Position numbers and translations under genes: made by a program
Shown: piece after piece, positions 11,907-22,700 of the stretch
How the letters are laid out: each line of letters begins with the position of its first letter
Numbering within the stretch: position 1 is the first letter of the stretch
Assembly: GCA_025738555.1 (NCBI GenBank)
Contig: JAOVFP010000006.1
Span: 2,294,001-2,358,000, forward strand
From: Cyathus striatus
Lineage: Eukaryota > Basidiomycota > Agaricomycetes > Agaricales > Nidulariaceae
Direction: 5' to 3'
DNA: 64,000 nt
Notes under the pieces: model-generated
The model's database searches: none
What the model saw: only the letters and a program-made list of their open reading frames with translations
What the model was told of the DNA's origin: nothing

Positions 11907-13186
11907 ATGTCTTCCAACAACAATGCCACCTCTTCTAACACTATGGAATCTACCTCTAACCCTCGATCCTTCATTGCACAATCAGACAAACCCCTCTCCC
12001 TTCCTCATATCATCTTGAACATTAATTATCGCCACACTTGTTACCTCTCTGAACACCCTGATGAACCCTTAGACAGGGTTGAAGACTTTTGACAGGTCTT
12101 CCTGAATGTATCTGAGGAAGACCTCAATTCCACTTGACACTTCCTGGCAGACCTTGAAAATGGAGAAGCTCTAGTCAGAAGCTTCAACATTTTTAGAAAT
12201 GCCATGGAAGCAGAAGCCTCTAGTTGACACATGCAGGACAAAGCACTTAGAAGCATGCTCAGTCTGAATATACCACAATATACTCAGACTGCCCAGATAG
12301 AGAACATTCCCGGTACTAATTCTCCTTCTCACATCTACCCACAAAACTGTACACCCTTACTCATAGAGGAAGTTACCCAAACGGCGCCTCCAAACTTACC
12401 CAGAACTTGGGTAAATCTTGGGCCAGACTTCGAGATCATCCCAAGGACACCCCTGAGGGAGGCCATTTTTACCTCCTTCCAAAATCCAATTCCCTCAACT
12501 CCTACACCACCCCCAGTCAATGTCAGGACATTAGAGAGAAGTACAGCTGGGGAACTGACATTAGAGTTGCCTTCCACCCCAATTCTTGCTCCCCAACTGA
12601 TCATTCCTCCAAGAGTCAGACTCTTTGGAACACTAACATCCAGACCCTTACCAGATCAGGTAAATGTTATGAATGCAGAAGTATCAGACATACCCAAAAG
12701 AATTGTCCCGATTACTTCTGTGGAGGGTGCTCAAAACACGCTCCAGGACATTATGAATGATCTTGTTGGCAATTACATGGCACTGCATACCTTCTTCAGA
12801 ACAACTCCAACTCCACCCTACACCCAGCAACCACATGTTCAAAGTGCATGGAGAAATATGCACATCAACTAAGAGACCCTCCATTGTGCAGTAGAACAGA
12901 TTGTGTGAGCCACGATGCCAAACATGGGTATTGCTACACAGAGAGCAGGCAATGGATGGAGGAGGACAAGAAGCATAGATGTTGAGTTATGAGGATATCC
13001 AGACAATGGTCAAAGAGATGGGAGGGGTCAAAGGGTAAGACTGTCAAGATAGAGGAGGATTACATCAGAGGAGTGATACATCCCAACAGATTGACTGGAC
13101 AACTTGCCTGGGATCATTTCTGTGACCAGCAGAACACACAGAGGGATGACTTTGACTACATGGCCGACAACCTGACATATGATTAA
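11907..13186 (+). pseudogene. Accessory 3' ORF of the chromovirus with CCHC zinc knuckle
   Basis: Twenty-two bases after pol an additional coding region begins with ATG 11907 and runs in that frame to 12872 with three TGA codons (near 12090, 12135, 12226). In the +2 frame a second reading is open from about 12320 to 13186, with TGA near 12761 and 12978. It carries a perfect C-x2-C-x4-H-x4-C knuckle (CYECRSIRHTQKNC, near 12665) followed by CGGCSKHAPGH and more Cys pairs. The two frames overlap for about 550 nt. Either one gene suffered an indel or both frames were used. Zinc-knuckle proteins in retroelements usually bind nucleic acid. I do not recognise the N-terminal half. Confidence 0.6.
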
Positions 13187-13214
13187 TAGAGTTCAGGAGA
13201 ACTCTTCCCTTAAT

Positions 13215-13221
13215 GAGGGAG
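13215..13221 (+). other. Possible polypurine tract before the 3' LTR
   Basis: GAGGGAG lies three bases from the 3' LTR start (TGTTAC at 13225), the usual place for plus-strand priming. It is short, so the call is tentative. Confidence 0.4.
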
Positions 13222-13224
13222 TAA

Positions 13225-13752
13225 TGTTACAATTTTTCTTTATTTTCTTTTGTTTACAATTAGTTTACTTTGACATGTTTGGCACAACCATTGACGCCAA
13301 ACATCTTTACTTTTACACAGCTTTATTTATACTTTTGACTCATAATAACTACATGTAAGTCATTACTTATTTATACTTACTTTTCTCACACTCTCGACTC
13401 ATTATGATTCTTATTGAATCATTGTACTATACTTAACTTATTTTCACACTTCTTTACTGTGCCTTATTAATGCACAGTCTTTTACTTACTTTTCTTGACT
13501 CATACTTTATCTATTATTAGTACAAACCAGTTTGTATTTAAACAGTAAGAACTTGGGCTGTAGAGCTCAAGCTTCAGCTTAAAGAATACTACTTGATTCT
13601 TACTCGACTTCAATACTTGAGTTCTTAACTTAAGTCTCTTGTCTTGTAATGAGAACTACTTCGATACTGATTTAACTTGTTCTTTGGATCAGTTAAGTCA
13701 CATGACTTTTGACTTATACAATTTATTCTTCGGAATATCAATAATCATAACA
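13225..13752 (+). repeat. 3' LTR of the chromovirus
   Basis: 528 bp, TGTTAC..ATAACA, directly followed by the target duplication GAGGC (13753-13757). Same length as the 5' LTR. Several sites show TG in one copy and CA in the other, which implies an ancestral CG that decayed independently on each strand. Confidence 0.95.
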
Positions 13753-15008
13753 GAGGCACACCTTAGGGTTCTGACTCCTGAGCTCATCAAGACTGCCTTT
13801 CAAAAAGTAGGAATTGTCCCATTTGATTGTAGTGTGGTGACTCCTACCATGATGGCTCTGAGCTGAGAAACAGCAGCAAAAATCTACACTCCAGTAGCAC
13901 CCCCAACACCAGTGAAGATAATGGCAGACCTTATAATCAACACTGTCCTTTCAAATGAGAATCACGACCACCCCAAAACTGAAGGGACAAACATACCAAG
14001 TCTACCACTTCACATTGCAATGAACCAGTTCCAGTCACATGAAAAAATGCATTGCATCTCCTCAGCAGAGCCACTTGACTCATCCATTGTGCCACCTATT
14101 CTCCCTCCAATTCAAGTCTCACCCATCAAATCAAGATCTTTCAATACCCAGAGCCTGAGTGACATGGAGGGAGCAGTATGAAGATCAGAATGTGAAACAC
14201 ATCTTGAAGAGAGGCTGGCTATTGCTGAAGCAAAGAAGGACTATTATAAGGGAACAGTCTTGCAGCAGCAAGGGCAAATGACACTCATGAATATTTACTG
14301 CAACTGCCTTTGTCATCAGCTGAAGGTTAAAGAGAAGAAGAAAAACTGTGAGGATGGTGGATGACTGCCAGATGGAATAGCTCCACTGCTGACTGGTTCT
14401 GCATTTATTCATGAGGTGAAAAACAAAGAAGATAGGGCCACTGCTAAGAAACAGACTCAGAAAGATGCAGCAAAGAGAAAGAAGACTCACAGTAAAGGGA
14501 TGGCTGAATGGAAGAAACTGATGGATGAGCAGAAGTTGAGATGTGATAAGTTGAAGGAGAGCTGGAGGGTAGCAGTTGTTGATTGGGAGAAGAGGAAAGC
14601 AGCAGCAAAGGAGAAGGGGCTGAAGGTTAAAGACTGGGTAGCCGAGTGTAGAGGTGTAGTCCTCTACAGGGTGAGCCTTCCTCAGTCCCAAGTGCATAAG
14701 ACCAGTTCTATAGGGAGAAACTAGCTACACAGGCATAGGGATGATGGTAAGAAAGACTAAGAGTGGTGATGTAAGCGAGTCTACTTATGTGCTACTGTAA
14801 ACCTTAACCCAACTCTTACACCAAGAATCCTTGTCCCAAGGCAAAAGATCCTGAATTTGTGGAGGAACTAGCTATTCCAAGGCCAACAATGAGGGAGAGT
14901 GCTCAGGAGGAGGCTGTATCAGCAGGGGAGTCTGAGGGGGAAGTGTTTGAGGGGCTGGATGATGTTTCTTTGTCATCTGATAGCAATGACGAAGCCTCAG
15001 ATGACTGA
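13753..15008 (+). pseudogene. Transposase, C-terminal part
   Basis: Continues the gene cut at 5257: LTPELIKTAFQKVGIVPFD is the region that follows the last catalytic Asp in pogo/Tigger-type transposases. A TGA at 13865 (MALS then ETAAKI) stands at a likely Arg. Downstream is a long charged region rich in Lys and Glu (about 14400-14660), probably coiled coil, and an acidic Ser-rich tail ending at TGA 15006-15008. At least one splice or break is needed between about 14720 and 14840, where the frame is interrupted. Confidence 0.7.
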
Positions 15009-15261
15009 TCACAGACTTTCCCACACTTTGTACAGATGACTGATGCGGCCAATTTCAGCATGGTTTCACAAAAATATGTCTCTATCCTCTTCCTCATAAT
15101 ATTTTAGCTAGAAATTCATATATGTTGTTCTTATAGTACTATTTTACCTATTGGAACAAAAAAAGAGCAAGGGAAACACATAAGACACACATAAATCAAG
15201 TTCCAATTTTTAGTGTACAACAGAGCAATCAAACCCTGTATGTAAGATTGCCAATAATAGC

Positions 15262-15457
15262 ACCTTTTGAGAGCCCAGCTGGGCTGCAGTATACCTATTT
15301 TAGTTTAGATTCCAGAGCTATAGCTACATCTGACTGAGCAGCTTCTGAGCCATAGCCAGGGGAGCAAATAGACTAGAGGCAGCTCTGCTTTCAAAGCTGA
15401 GCAATTCCGTGACCCTGAGCCACGAAAGCTGAGCTAAGCCAAGCAGTGGCAACACTA
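15262..15457 (-). repeat. Right terminal and subterminal repeat of the DNA transposon
   Basis: Inverse counterpart of 2283-2455: GC-richer, full of GAGC/AGCT motifs, ending AGCAGTGGCAACACTA. The terminal 16 bases match the left end with one mismatch. CACATGGT follows directly. Confidence 0.7.
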
Positions 15458-16479
15458 CACATGGTGGATTCCTTTATTATTGGAAGGTTTTCCACACATT
15501 AGCATCATTTGGTGCATTGCTAATTGCACCACACTTATTTACTGGCATCTCTTGTTTCCTCCTGCAAGAAATGTATGCTGGGTTATGTTGTTTCCCTTCA
15601 ACTTCAAAATCAATATTTGGTTATATAACCTACTTTATTTTTTCTCCTTGTCAACCATATATTTTCTTCTTTGTTTCATTGAAATATTTCAACTATGCAT
15701 CTCTAATGACATATAGAAATAATAAATGATTTGCTTTCTATCTCTTACTGGTTACTGTAGCTTACATTGTAAGGGACTGAGCATTCCAGATCCAGTCATC
15801 CTCCCATCCCACCTTTTTTTTCTTCTTTTTTTTTTTCAAGAAAAGGTGGTGTTAGTGTAATACATACAACAAATGAGCAACATAAATGGTGTAAAATACC
15901 TACAATGATAAGCATGGTCAGTGCCAAAAGATGGTGCATATTCAATTGTCTTTGTGAGAGAAAATACATTGGTGCAACTGTATATTGTTATTAAAACTAC
16001 GTGTATTTCATACTTCCTCTGTATTATAAAAGTCTACATCTGTGACCTTCATTTATTTCATCTATGTAGCAAGAACCATTATATTATATTTCAGACATAA
16101 CTGTGAGATAATATGGATAACTAAAAGCGAAGACAAATAGTCATGGCTAGGCTCAGCCCTCTCCAGAAATGCTTTCACACGCTGTTTTGGATAGGCATGC
16201 TGTCGGCATGTTTTGCCAAGCCAGCTCACCATTTTGTGGCCACCTGGGCCTTGTTTCTTTTGTTATATCAAGCCGGTAAGTCATCTATAGACGTGTTTAG
16301 AACTGGAATCGTCACTGGAAGGTTACTGGAATGACCGACTTTAGATCGTACTGGAAAGACAATTGTTCGCCGTGTTATGTTTGAAAAAGCACGGAAGCCA
16401 GTTTCTGGGAATGAAATTGTGTCTCATGTAGTATATGGAATCACCGCAGTTAAAACATTCCATGCTTCCAACAGTGTAC
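15458..16479. other. Intergenic, no gene seen
   Basis: AT-rich with a T-run near 15810-15836. Short hydrophobic open frames around 15480-15730 lack motifs and look like chance. Confidence 0.4.
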
Positions 16480-18960
16480 ATAACCAGTCAGACACGAGTC
16501 CTTGAAGTGTATGTAACATCAACCCGGACTTGTAGTGGGTGACTTTCAAGTTTCATCGACTATTGACATTGATAATGAAATATTGATTCAGGCATAGAAA
16601 AAGCTTGGAATTTATAACCTTTAGAGTGCTGGCGTTGTGGGCACTAAGAATTGAGATTGATACCTAGTAAGTAATACATACTAGAGCTCCAAGTCAGCCA
16701 CCAGTCCTTGAAACACAACTGAGATTGATCATAATAGGTTATGTTCTGAGTTAGTACCCGAAAAAGAGGAGTCACATTGGAAAAAAGCAGATGAGTTCCA
16801 ATCGTACATTCTGAAGCCTCTGGTGAGCATTATATTATGCAACCATTCAGCTATCGAATTTTGTTGAAAATACGAAGTAGAGTACTTAGATATGCTGGGT
16901 AGCTGGGGTCCAGTTTTTGATTGGATTGCATTGGTTCGTTGTTTGTCTTCGAACTGAAGCAAAGAATGCTGGCGGTAAGTATAATTAGCAGAAAGCGGTA
17001 CAGTTGAATGTAAAAAATTATTCCTGCTTATAACTAGGTGTGGACGATCTAATGGACACCATTAGTACATGTATCATAACGTGCCGTTCAGCTACTAGCC
17101 ATAATGATAATACGCACCAGGTGTCTCTTCAACATTCCAAAAGTCATCGACGAAAGCCCTACGTAGTACTATAGTATGGCAACTAGAATGGATCTTGTTC
17201 GGAATCCTTCAAAAATGAGAGAAAGGTATCTTTCGATTCGGAATCCCCTATAGGCCTTGAAGCTAGTGGCCAACACATGCGACCTCTCAGCTGAAGCTCC
17301 TAACGTGCATAGAGATCGGTTAGTTCTGTTTGGCAGTTGAAGAGACCAAATTTTGAGATAATTGGCTCCTCGACGGCGTCGGATTGGAAGTGAAAGAATG
17401 TATAGTATTTCTTGAGAGTGCAAAGAGTAAAAAGTGCTAAGATCTAGAAGATGCAGCAAATTTAAAGGCAGAAGCGTAAACATTTCAGAGTGCTCAGAGA
17501 ATTGAACTCCCTCCTGTGAGGTAGTACGCTCAATCGGTTCAGCGACCTCGCCGTTTGAATGTATCCCGCTTCAATCGATGAACACAGCAAATGAAAGTTT
17601 GAAACACAACAAGTTGAATGTAGAAGCAAAAAAGATCGGGGTAATGTGATGATGACGTCGCTCAAACATCTCCAAGGTTCCGGTGGTAGCGAGCTGATTT
17701 GTAGCTGCTTCCAGAGGTGCACATAGCCAGTCAGACACGAGTCCTTGAAGTACATTCTACGTCGAGAGGTATTTATAGAATGAAACTGGAGGCAAGAATC
17801 ACGTGAAATATCAATTTAAAAAAGGTAGAGCGGCGCAGACTTGGACATAAGTGCTAGCGCTGTAGGAACGAAGAATCAAAATCGACTTCCGAGAGCAGTA
17901 AGTCAGCCACCAGTCCTTAAAATATAACTTACATTGAGTATTTTTATTTTTAACGTGATGGAGCCTGTCCTGTTTTGAATCATTTGGTGCCTTGAAGTCA
18001 AGTTAGAAGAAAAAGAGTTTGTATACTAGCTTCTGACTATACATACAGAAGCTTCTACTAGGTGCATTATATGCAACCATTCAGCTACTTTATGTCGTTA
18101 AATACGAAGTTGAGTAACTTAGATGAGGTTCCGGTTGGATTTGGATCGTGCAATTGTTGGTCGTTGAGTCGTCTTTTCCCGACGCGAAATAAATTGAAGA
18201 GTCTTCCAAGTCAAATTATTATCAAGCGATACGATCTAAGCACGAAAAATGTTTCGTCCATCGCCCATCACTAAAATTTAAGGCTATACAAGAACACCAG
18301 CAATGAGCTGCTCAGCTAACAGCCCTAGTAATGCGTCAACTACGCACCAAATTTATGTCTCTTTAACATTCTACGAGTCATCGACGAAAGCCCTAGTAAT
18401 ATAGCAATTGGCGTGAATCTTGTTCGGAATCCTTAAAAAAAAACAGGGAGAGCGATCATGACATGAAGCTGGCGGCCGGAGCTAAGAGTATGTAACTGCT
18501 CAGCTAAAAGTCCTTAACATGCATAGAGTTCGATTACCTTTGTTTGGCAGTTAAAGTGTTCAAGGTTCGAGTACTAGAGTGATCCTTCGATTATCTTCAC
18601 ATTGGAAGAGAAAAAATGATCCCAGGAAACATGCACTTGTAAAGGGTGAAAACTGTTAAGATCGGAAAAAACTTTTCGACGGAACAAACAAATCGTTTGA
18701 GAGGGCTCAGGGAATTGAATCCCCTGTACACTAAGGACGGTTCAGCCATCTCACCGTTAGAATGCATCCCACTTCCAGCAATGAATTCAACGAAGAGAAA
18801 CGTACCTCGAATTGAAATGGAATCGTCGAAGAATGCAAAGCACGTCTTTCAAACGTCGCTACCAAACACTCCGAGGTTTCATCGAGAGCTTGCCGAGAAA
18901 GGGTTGGGTAGGAGATACCAAGATGAAGTCCAAGCTCGTCATTTACTGCCATAAAATGAA
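16480..18960 (+). repeat. Degenerate tandem duplication, unit about 1.23 kb
   Basis: Anchor blocks recur at a nearly constant offset of 1.21-1.24 kb: CCAGTCAGACACGAGTCCTT (near 16487 and 17731), GTCAGCCACCAGTCCTT (16692 and 17900), GCAACCATTCAGCTA (16839 and 18073), GTCATCGACGAAAGCCCT (17143 and 18377), GGAATCCTTCAAAAA/GGAATCCTTAAAAAA (17202 and 18432), and a CTCAG..AATTGAA block (17493 and 18706). Copy 1 is about 16480-17725 and copy 2 about 17726-18960. Identity is patchy, so the duplication is old. No protein or RNA gene is recognised inside, apart from a weak tRNA-like stretch present in both copies. Confidence 0.75.
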
Positions 18961-19737
18961 AGGATTAAGCCGTGTAACGTCAAGAAGAAGAAAGAATGCC
19001 GTTATAGGTTACATCTTCGCTGTCGACGACGATCGCTGAGAGGCTGAGTGGTTAGGGGAGGTTCAAATAAACGTAAGCGCCCAGACCGGTAAGGGCCGAG
19101 TCAGCACGTGGCCTGGCTGGGGGGGAACTTGTTGGTTGCGATTGTTGGGCAGGAGGCCCCCGAGCCTCGTTTCGTCCCTTCTCCTCGCTCCTTCGCTTCG
19201 TTGGCCTTTTGTGTCTCTTCCGCTCCCCGTCAACTGGCCAGTCGCTCTTTGCTATCTTTTCGTTTCGATTTTGTCTATCTTTCTGTAGTAGATAGAGGTG
19301 CGTTAGCGTCCATTTTTCATCATGGATCACGCCACGTTCGATCCGCGAGGGGGGGTAAGATGGCACAGGTGGTGGAACACCCTTTACCTCTGCCTTTTCC
19401 CGTTCTAGTTTGGATTGGCTTTTATCCTATTCCTCTAATGGCGATTTGCTGGTTGTGATTCATGAAATTACCCGCAACGTGTGCTGATTCGCGGATATCA
19501 CGAACCCTTTTCATTTTCTAGGTTATACCCCTGCCCTGTGCTCCTCTATCTAGCCTGTATAGCACGAGGAAAGCGATATCCCGTACGTGTTTGTTTTGCT
19601 ATCTATGTAATCCATACCTAATCGATATCTATTGTCCCTCACAGGTTTATCCGTGTCCGAACCCGAGCTTGGCTACCTTTCCAACGATCCTCACAGTTCC
19701 AATAGCATTCCCGACGACACCGTACACGTAGCCAGCG
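18961..19737 (+). promoter_or_regulatory. Upstream region and probable 5' UTR of the Msb1-like gene
   Basis: GC-richer and pyrimidine-rich from about 19150, typical of basidiomycete promoters. Possible UTR splice acceptors (TTTTCTAG near 19521, CCCTCACAG near 19644) lie before the ATG at 19738. No coding sequence is supported. Confidence 0.45.
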
Positions 19738-22700
19738 ATGCCTTCATTCCTCAGCAAAGTCTTCGGCTCGTCAAAGAGCAAGAAGCACTCCCCGACAGAC
19801 ACCAACCCTCAACTATTAGGCGGAAAGTTCGAAGCCGTCTCACCTACCATCTCTCCGAGTGCTGAAAAGTTCTCGGATACCACAAAGTCCAAGAACAAGG
19901 ACAAGGACAACTCTGGGTTCAATACTATATTCCGTAGCAAGTCCCGCCCGAACCTGCCCTCTTCGCCCTCTGCAAGTTCCCCGTCACTTAAAGCTGAAGA
20001 GCCCCCACATTTGAGTCTTCGACTTGACACGGAGGCGGCTGGACGACCGGGGGTGAAGGATGTGTTTGCGGAGGATGTGCTGTTGAGCGAGAGCGCTATC
20101 ATGGAGAAGAGGCTGAGTCCGGAAGAGGTTACGCAGCTTGTGAAAGCGTGCAAGGAGGCTATATTTGCGCGAGGTGAGTCGCAGTTTCGCAGTTTGTTCT
20201 TCCTTCTCTTTTCGTTTGGATTGCGGGTCTCGACTTGGTTATGGAGCACAGCTATTGCGTATCGTGCAGGGCAGGTTGGAGAATCTGTATTGTATAGATC
20301 CTTGCCGCCAGTGCTCTTAGCTCTTCAAATATGTGTCTTTTAGCTCTTTATTTTGGCATCTTTTTCTCGAGTCGAGGGCGTTGTGCAGGATACGGGACTT
20401 ATATGTTGCCCGACGTGCGGGGCAGCTCCGACTACCTGTGCTGGCACTGCACGTAATCCTGCTCATCAACGCGCAGAATTGCATTTTTGTGACAAGTTCG
20501 GGTGTTATGGTGATACAGGACACAGCTGCTGCAAGTCATGATAAGCCTACTTGACGTAGCGGTTCCTGCGGCGCACGTCTTCAGGGCATATCGTCCCATG
20601 TCTCAATATATTTTGTTGCATTACGAGCTGAGGGGGGCATATAACTGCTTGTCCCATAGCGGCTGGTTGGTGTAGCAGTACCGGCTACTTGCACTCACCA
20701 GCACTTGGGATTGGCGGAACAATTTATTTTGCATGCATTTGCATTGTACTTGCGTGCTACAGAACGCGGTATTCCGTGCTGTGTATTGCGTAGTTGACGT
20801 AGCTGCAAGACAAATGCCGTTTCCTATCTCTGTCCCATTTCGCTCGAATGTTTTATGCTTCTGTTTTGTGAGAGTGCAATGTCCTTTGGGACGCGGTGCT
20901 GCGTGGTCGCTATGGACTCGGTGGTGCACTAGTAAGTGCAATGCTCGCCTTATATTTTGATGGAAAGGATTTTTACACGTTCGCTGGGGCATGTGCATGT
21001 TATATGATGCGGTGTCATGTATCCAGTATAGCGTGGATGGCGTACGCGTACCAGCGCTGAGCACCTTGCCTATTTCATCCCTGGTGTTACTACTTTTTCT
21101 TTTCTTTGGACTTCATGCATTCAACTGGGATTGAAATTGGACTTGCCTTGGAACGTGATAATGCGCACGGTTTTGTATGTCCATCATGGACTGGATGGTG
21201 TACGTGTATAGATAGTACGTCTTCCAGCTCTTGGTGGGGTTATTACCAAGACTTTTTGGTCACCTACTGGGGCTTGTGACACGATATTGGACGCAGAATT
21301 GTATGTCTTGTAGCGACTGGATGGTGTAACTGTCCTCTGGCCGATTGAAGCACGCCTTGTTTACTTCCACTCTCTTTTTCTTACATTTCAATCATTTTTC
21401 TTGTCAATTCCATTGAAAACCCCAGCTAACCATCTTTCCCAGGCCTAGAAACCCTTGGTGTTATGCATCCTCACTGGCATTCTGCTTCAACAGAGCTGCA
21501 ACAACGGCTTATTTCTCTCTTCCTTCGTTCTCTTGCATCCACCTCCACATCCCCCGCTGCCACGAGATTTACGAACGAGCTGCAAGAGGCGAGAGACCCT
21601 CATGATGTTGCCGCTGTTTTGCGGTGGGCGCTGAGACATCTACAACTTCCCTCTTCCTCCTCTTCTACTTCAAATACTAAACTGGAAAGCAAGTTTGGCA
21701 TAGCGAAAGACTGGTATCCCACTTTCTCCGCAACCGAGGTCGCCCAGAACTATCCAGCAAACACATATACATCGATTTTGGCCCCTTTACTGCCCGATGC
21801 AAATGTTGCGTTATTAGGAGAAGTGCTGGAGATCGTGTCGGCTCTTGCGCCTTTGGCTGAGAAGAACTCGACAAGTGCAGCGAGATTGAGTATGATTTTC
21901 GGATTGTGGTTGCTTGCTGAGGACCCTCGTGTGCGGAAGGGTGAGAGTTGGAAAGAGTTTTATGAGCGATGGGAGGTAATGGGGCGGATTTTGGAGCATT
22001 TGTTTTTGGTTCGTGTTAGGTATGTTAATCCTTTGCTTCGTTCATGGAACGCGTCGTATTTGGTATTGATGTGTTTCACGTATGAAGGGAAGAAGCCGCC
22101 AGTAATCGCCTTCCGACTCGTCTGCTTGAGCTTGTGAAGTCCTATCCTTTCGGTACCTCCCCTTCTCCGGAAGGACTTCTCCCCCGTACACGTTTCTCTA
22201 CCCGTAGACATCATGCACTCTTCGTGCGCATCGAAACGGAGGTCTCATCGCGATATAAAGAAATACATGGCAAGAAACGTCTTGGTCCTCGTGTTTTGGT
22301 GTCTCGCGCGCTCGCAGCTCAGGTTATCCCTGGAGAAGGCGAAGGCGACGACAGCGAAAGGGCATTATGGTCCGTGTTGAAGGATTGCAAGAAGACCGAA
22401 GACGGTGAAGAGGATCTCGGAAGCGTGTTCGCTGATGAGACATTGCGTCTTTTCGAGCTCGTTGAGCAACCGAGAGGCAGGAGGGGCAGGGAGGGACAAG
22501 TATCGCCTACATTTAGCGTTTTCCCCCCACCTTCGTCCATCCGCTCGCCTGCTGTCCATTCTCATTCTGAGAGAGATACTATTATCTCCAGTGCCTCCCC
22601 TTCGTCCAATGGGCACTCTAAATATGCTACCGACTCGGCTTTACAGACTCCTACAATTTCGCCTACTACGGCCGCGAGCAGCATTATTGTTGATTGGGCA

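Larger units (their letters stand above)
5258..13752 (+). mobile_element. Ty3/gypsy chromovirus LTR retrotransposon, full length but inactive
   Basis: Two 528-bp LTRs (5258-5785 and 13225-13752) flank gag, protease, reverse transcriptase, RNase H, integrase and a chromodomain in that order, which defines a Ty3/gypsy chromovirus. The insertion is bounded by a perfect 5-bp target duplication GAGGC (5253-5257 and 13753-13757) inside the transposase gene. Without the nested solo LTR it would be about 8.0 kb, larger than most chromoviruses because of an additional ORF between the chromodomain and the 3' LTR. The primer binding site is complementary to the LTR itself (Tf1/sushi-style self-priming). 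Many TGA codons, at least two frameshifts and lost catalytic residues make it non-functional. Confidence 0.95.
2283..15457 (+). mobile_element. DNA transposon (DDE_1/CENP-B-type transposase) interrupted by a nested LTR retrotransposon
   Basis: The element starts TAGTGTTGCCGCTGCT at 2283 and ends with the imperfect inverse AGCAGTGGCAACACTA at 15457. The terminal ~180 bp on both sides are GC-rich and full of AGCT/GAGC subterminal motifs, unlike the AT-rich interior. CACATGGC (2275-2282) on the left and CACATGGT (15458-15465) on the right look like an 8-bp target duplication with one mismatch; a TA duplication just inside is the alternative. Removing the nested retrotransposon and its target duplication leaves about 4.7 kb. 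The interior encodes a broken transposase read left to right. In-frame TGA codons and a scarcity of CpG show that it is dead. Confidence 0.75.

Noticed and set aside
18700..18775. tRNA-like stretch (minus strand) with box A-like TGGCTGAACCG and box B-like GGATTCAATTCC, also in the other copy near 17490-17570
   Set aside because: No acceptor stem or full cloverleaf can be folded and both boxes have mismatches; at best a tRNA or SINE relic.
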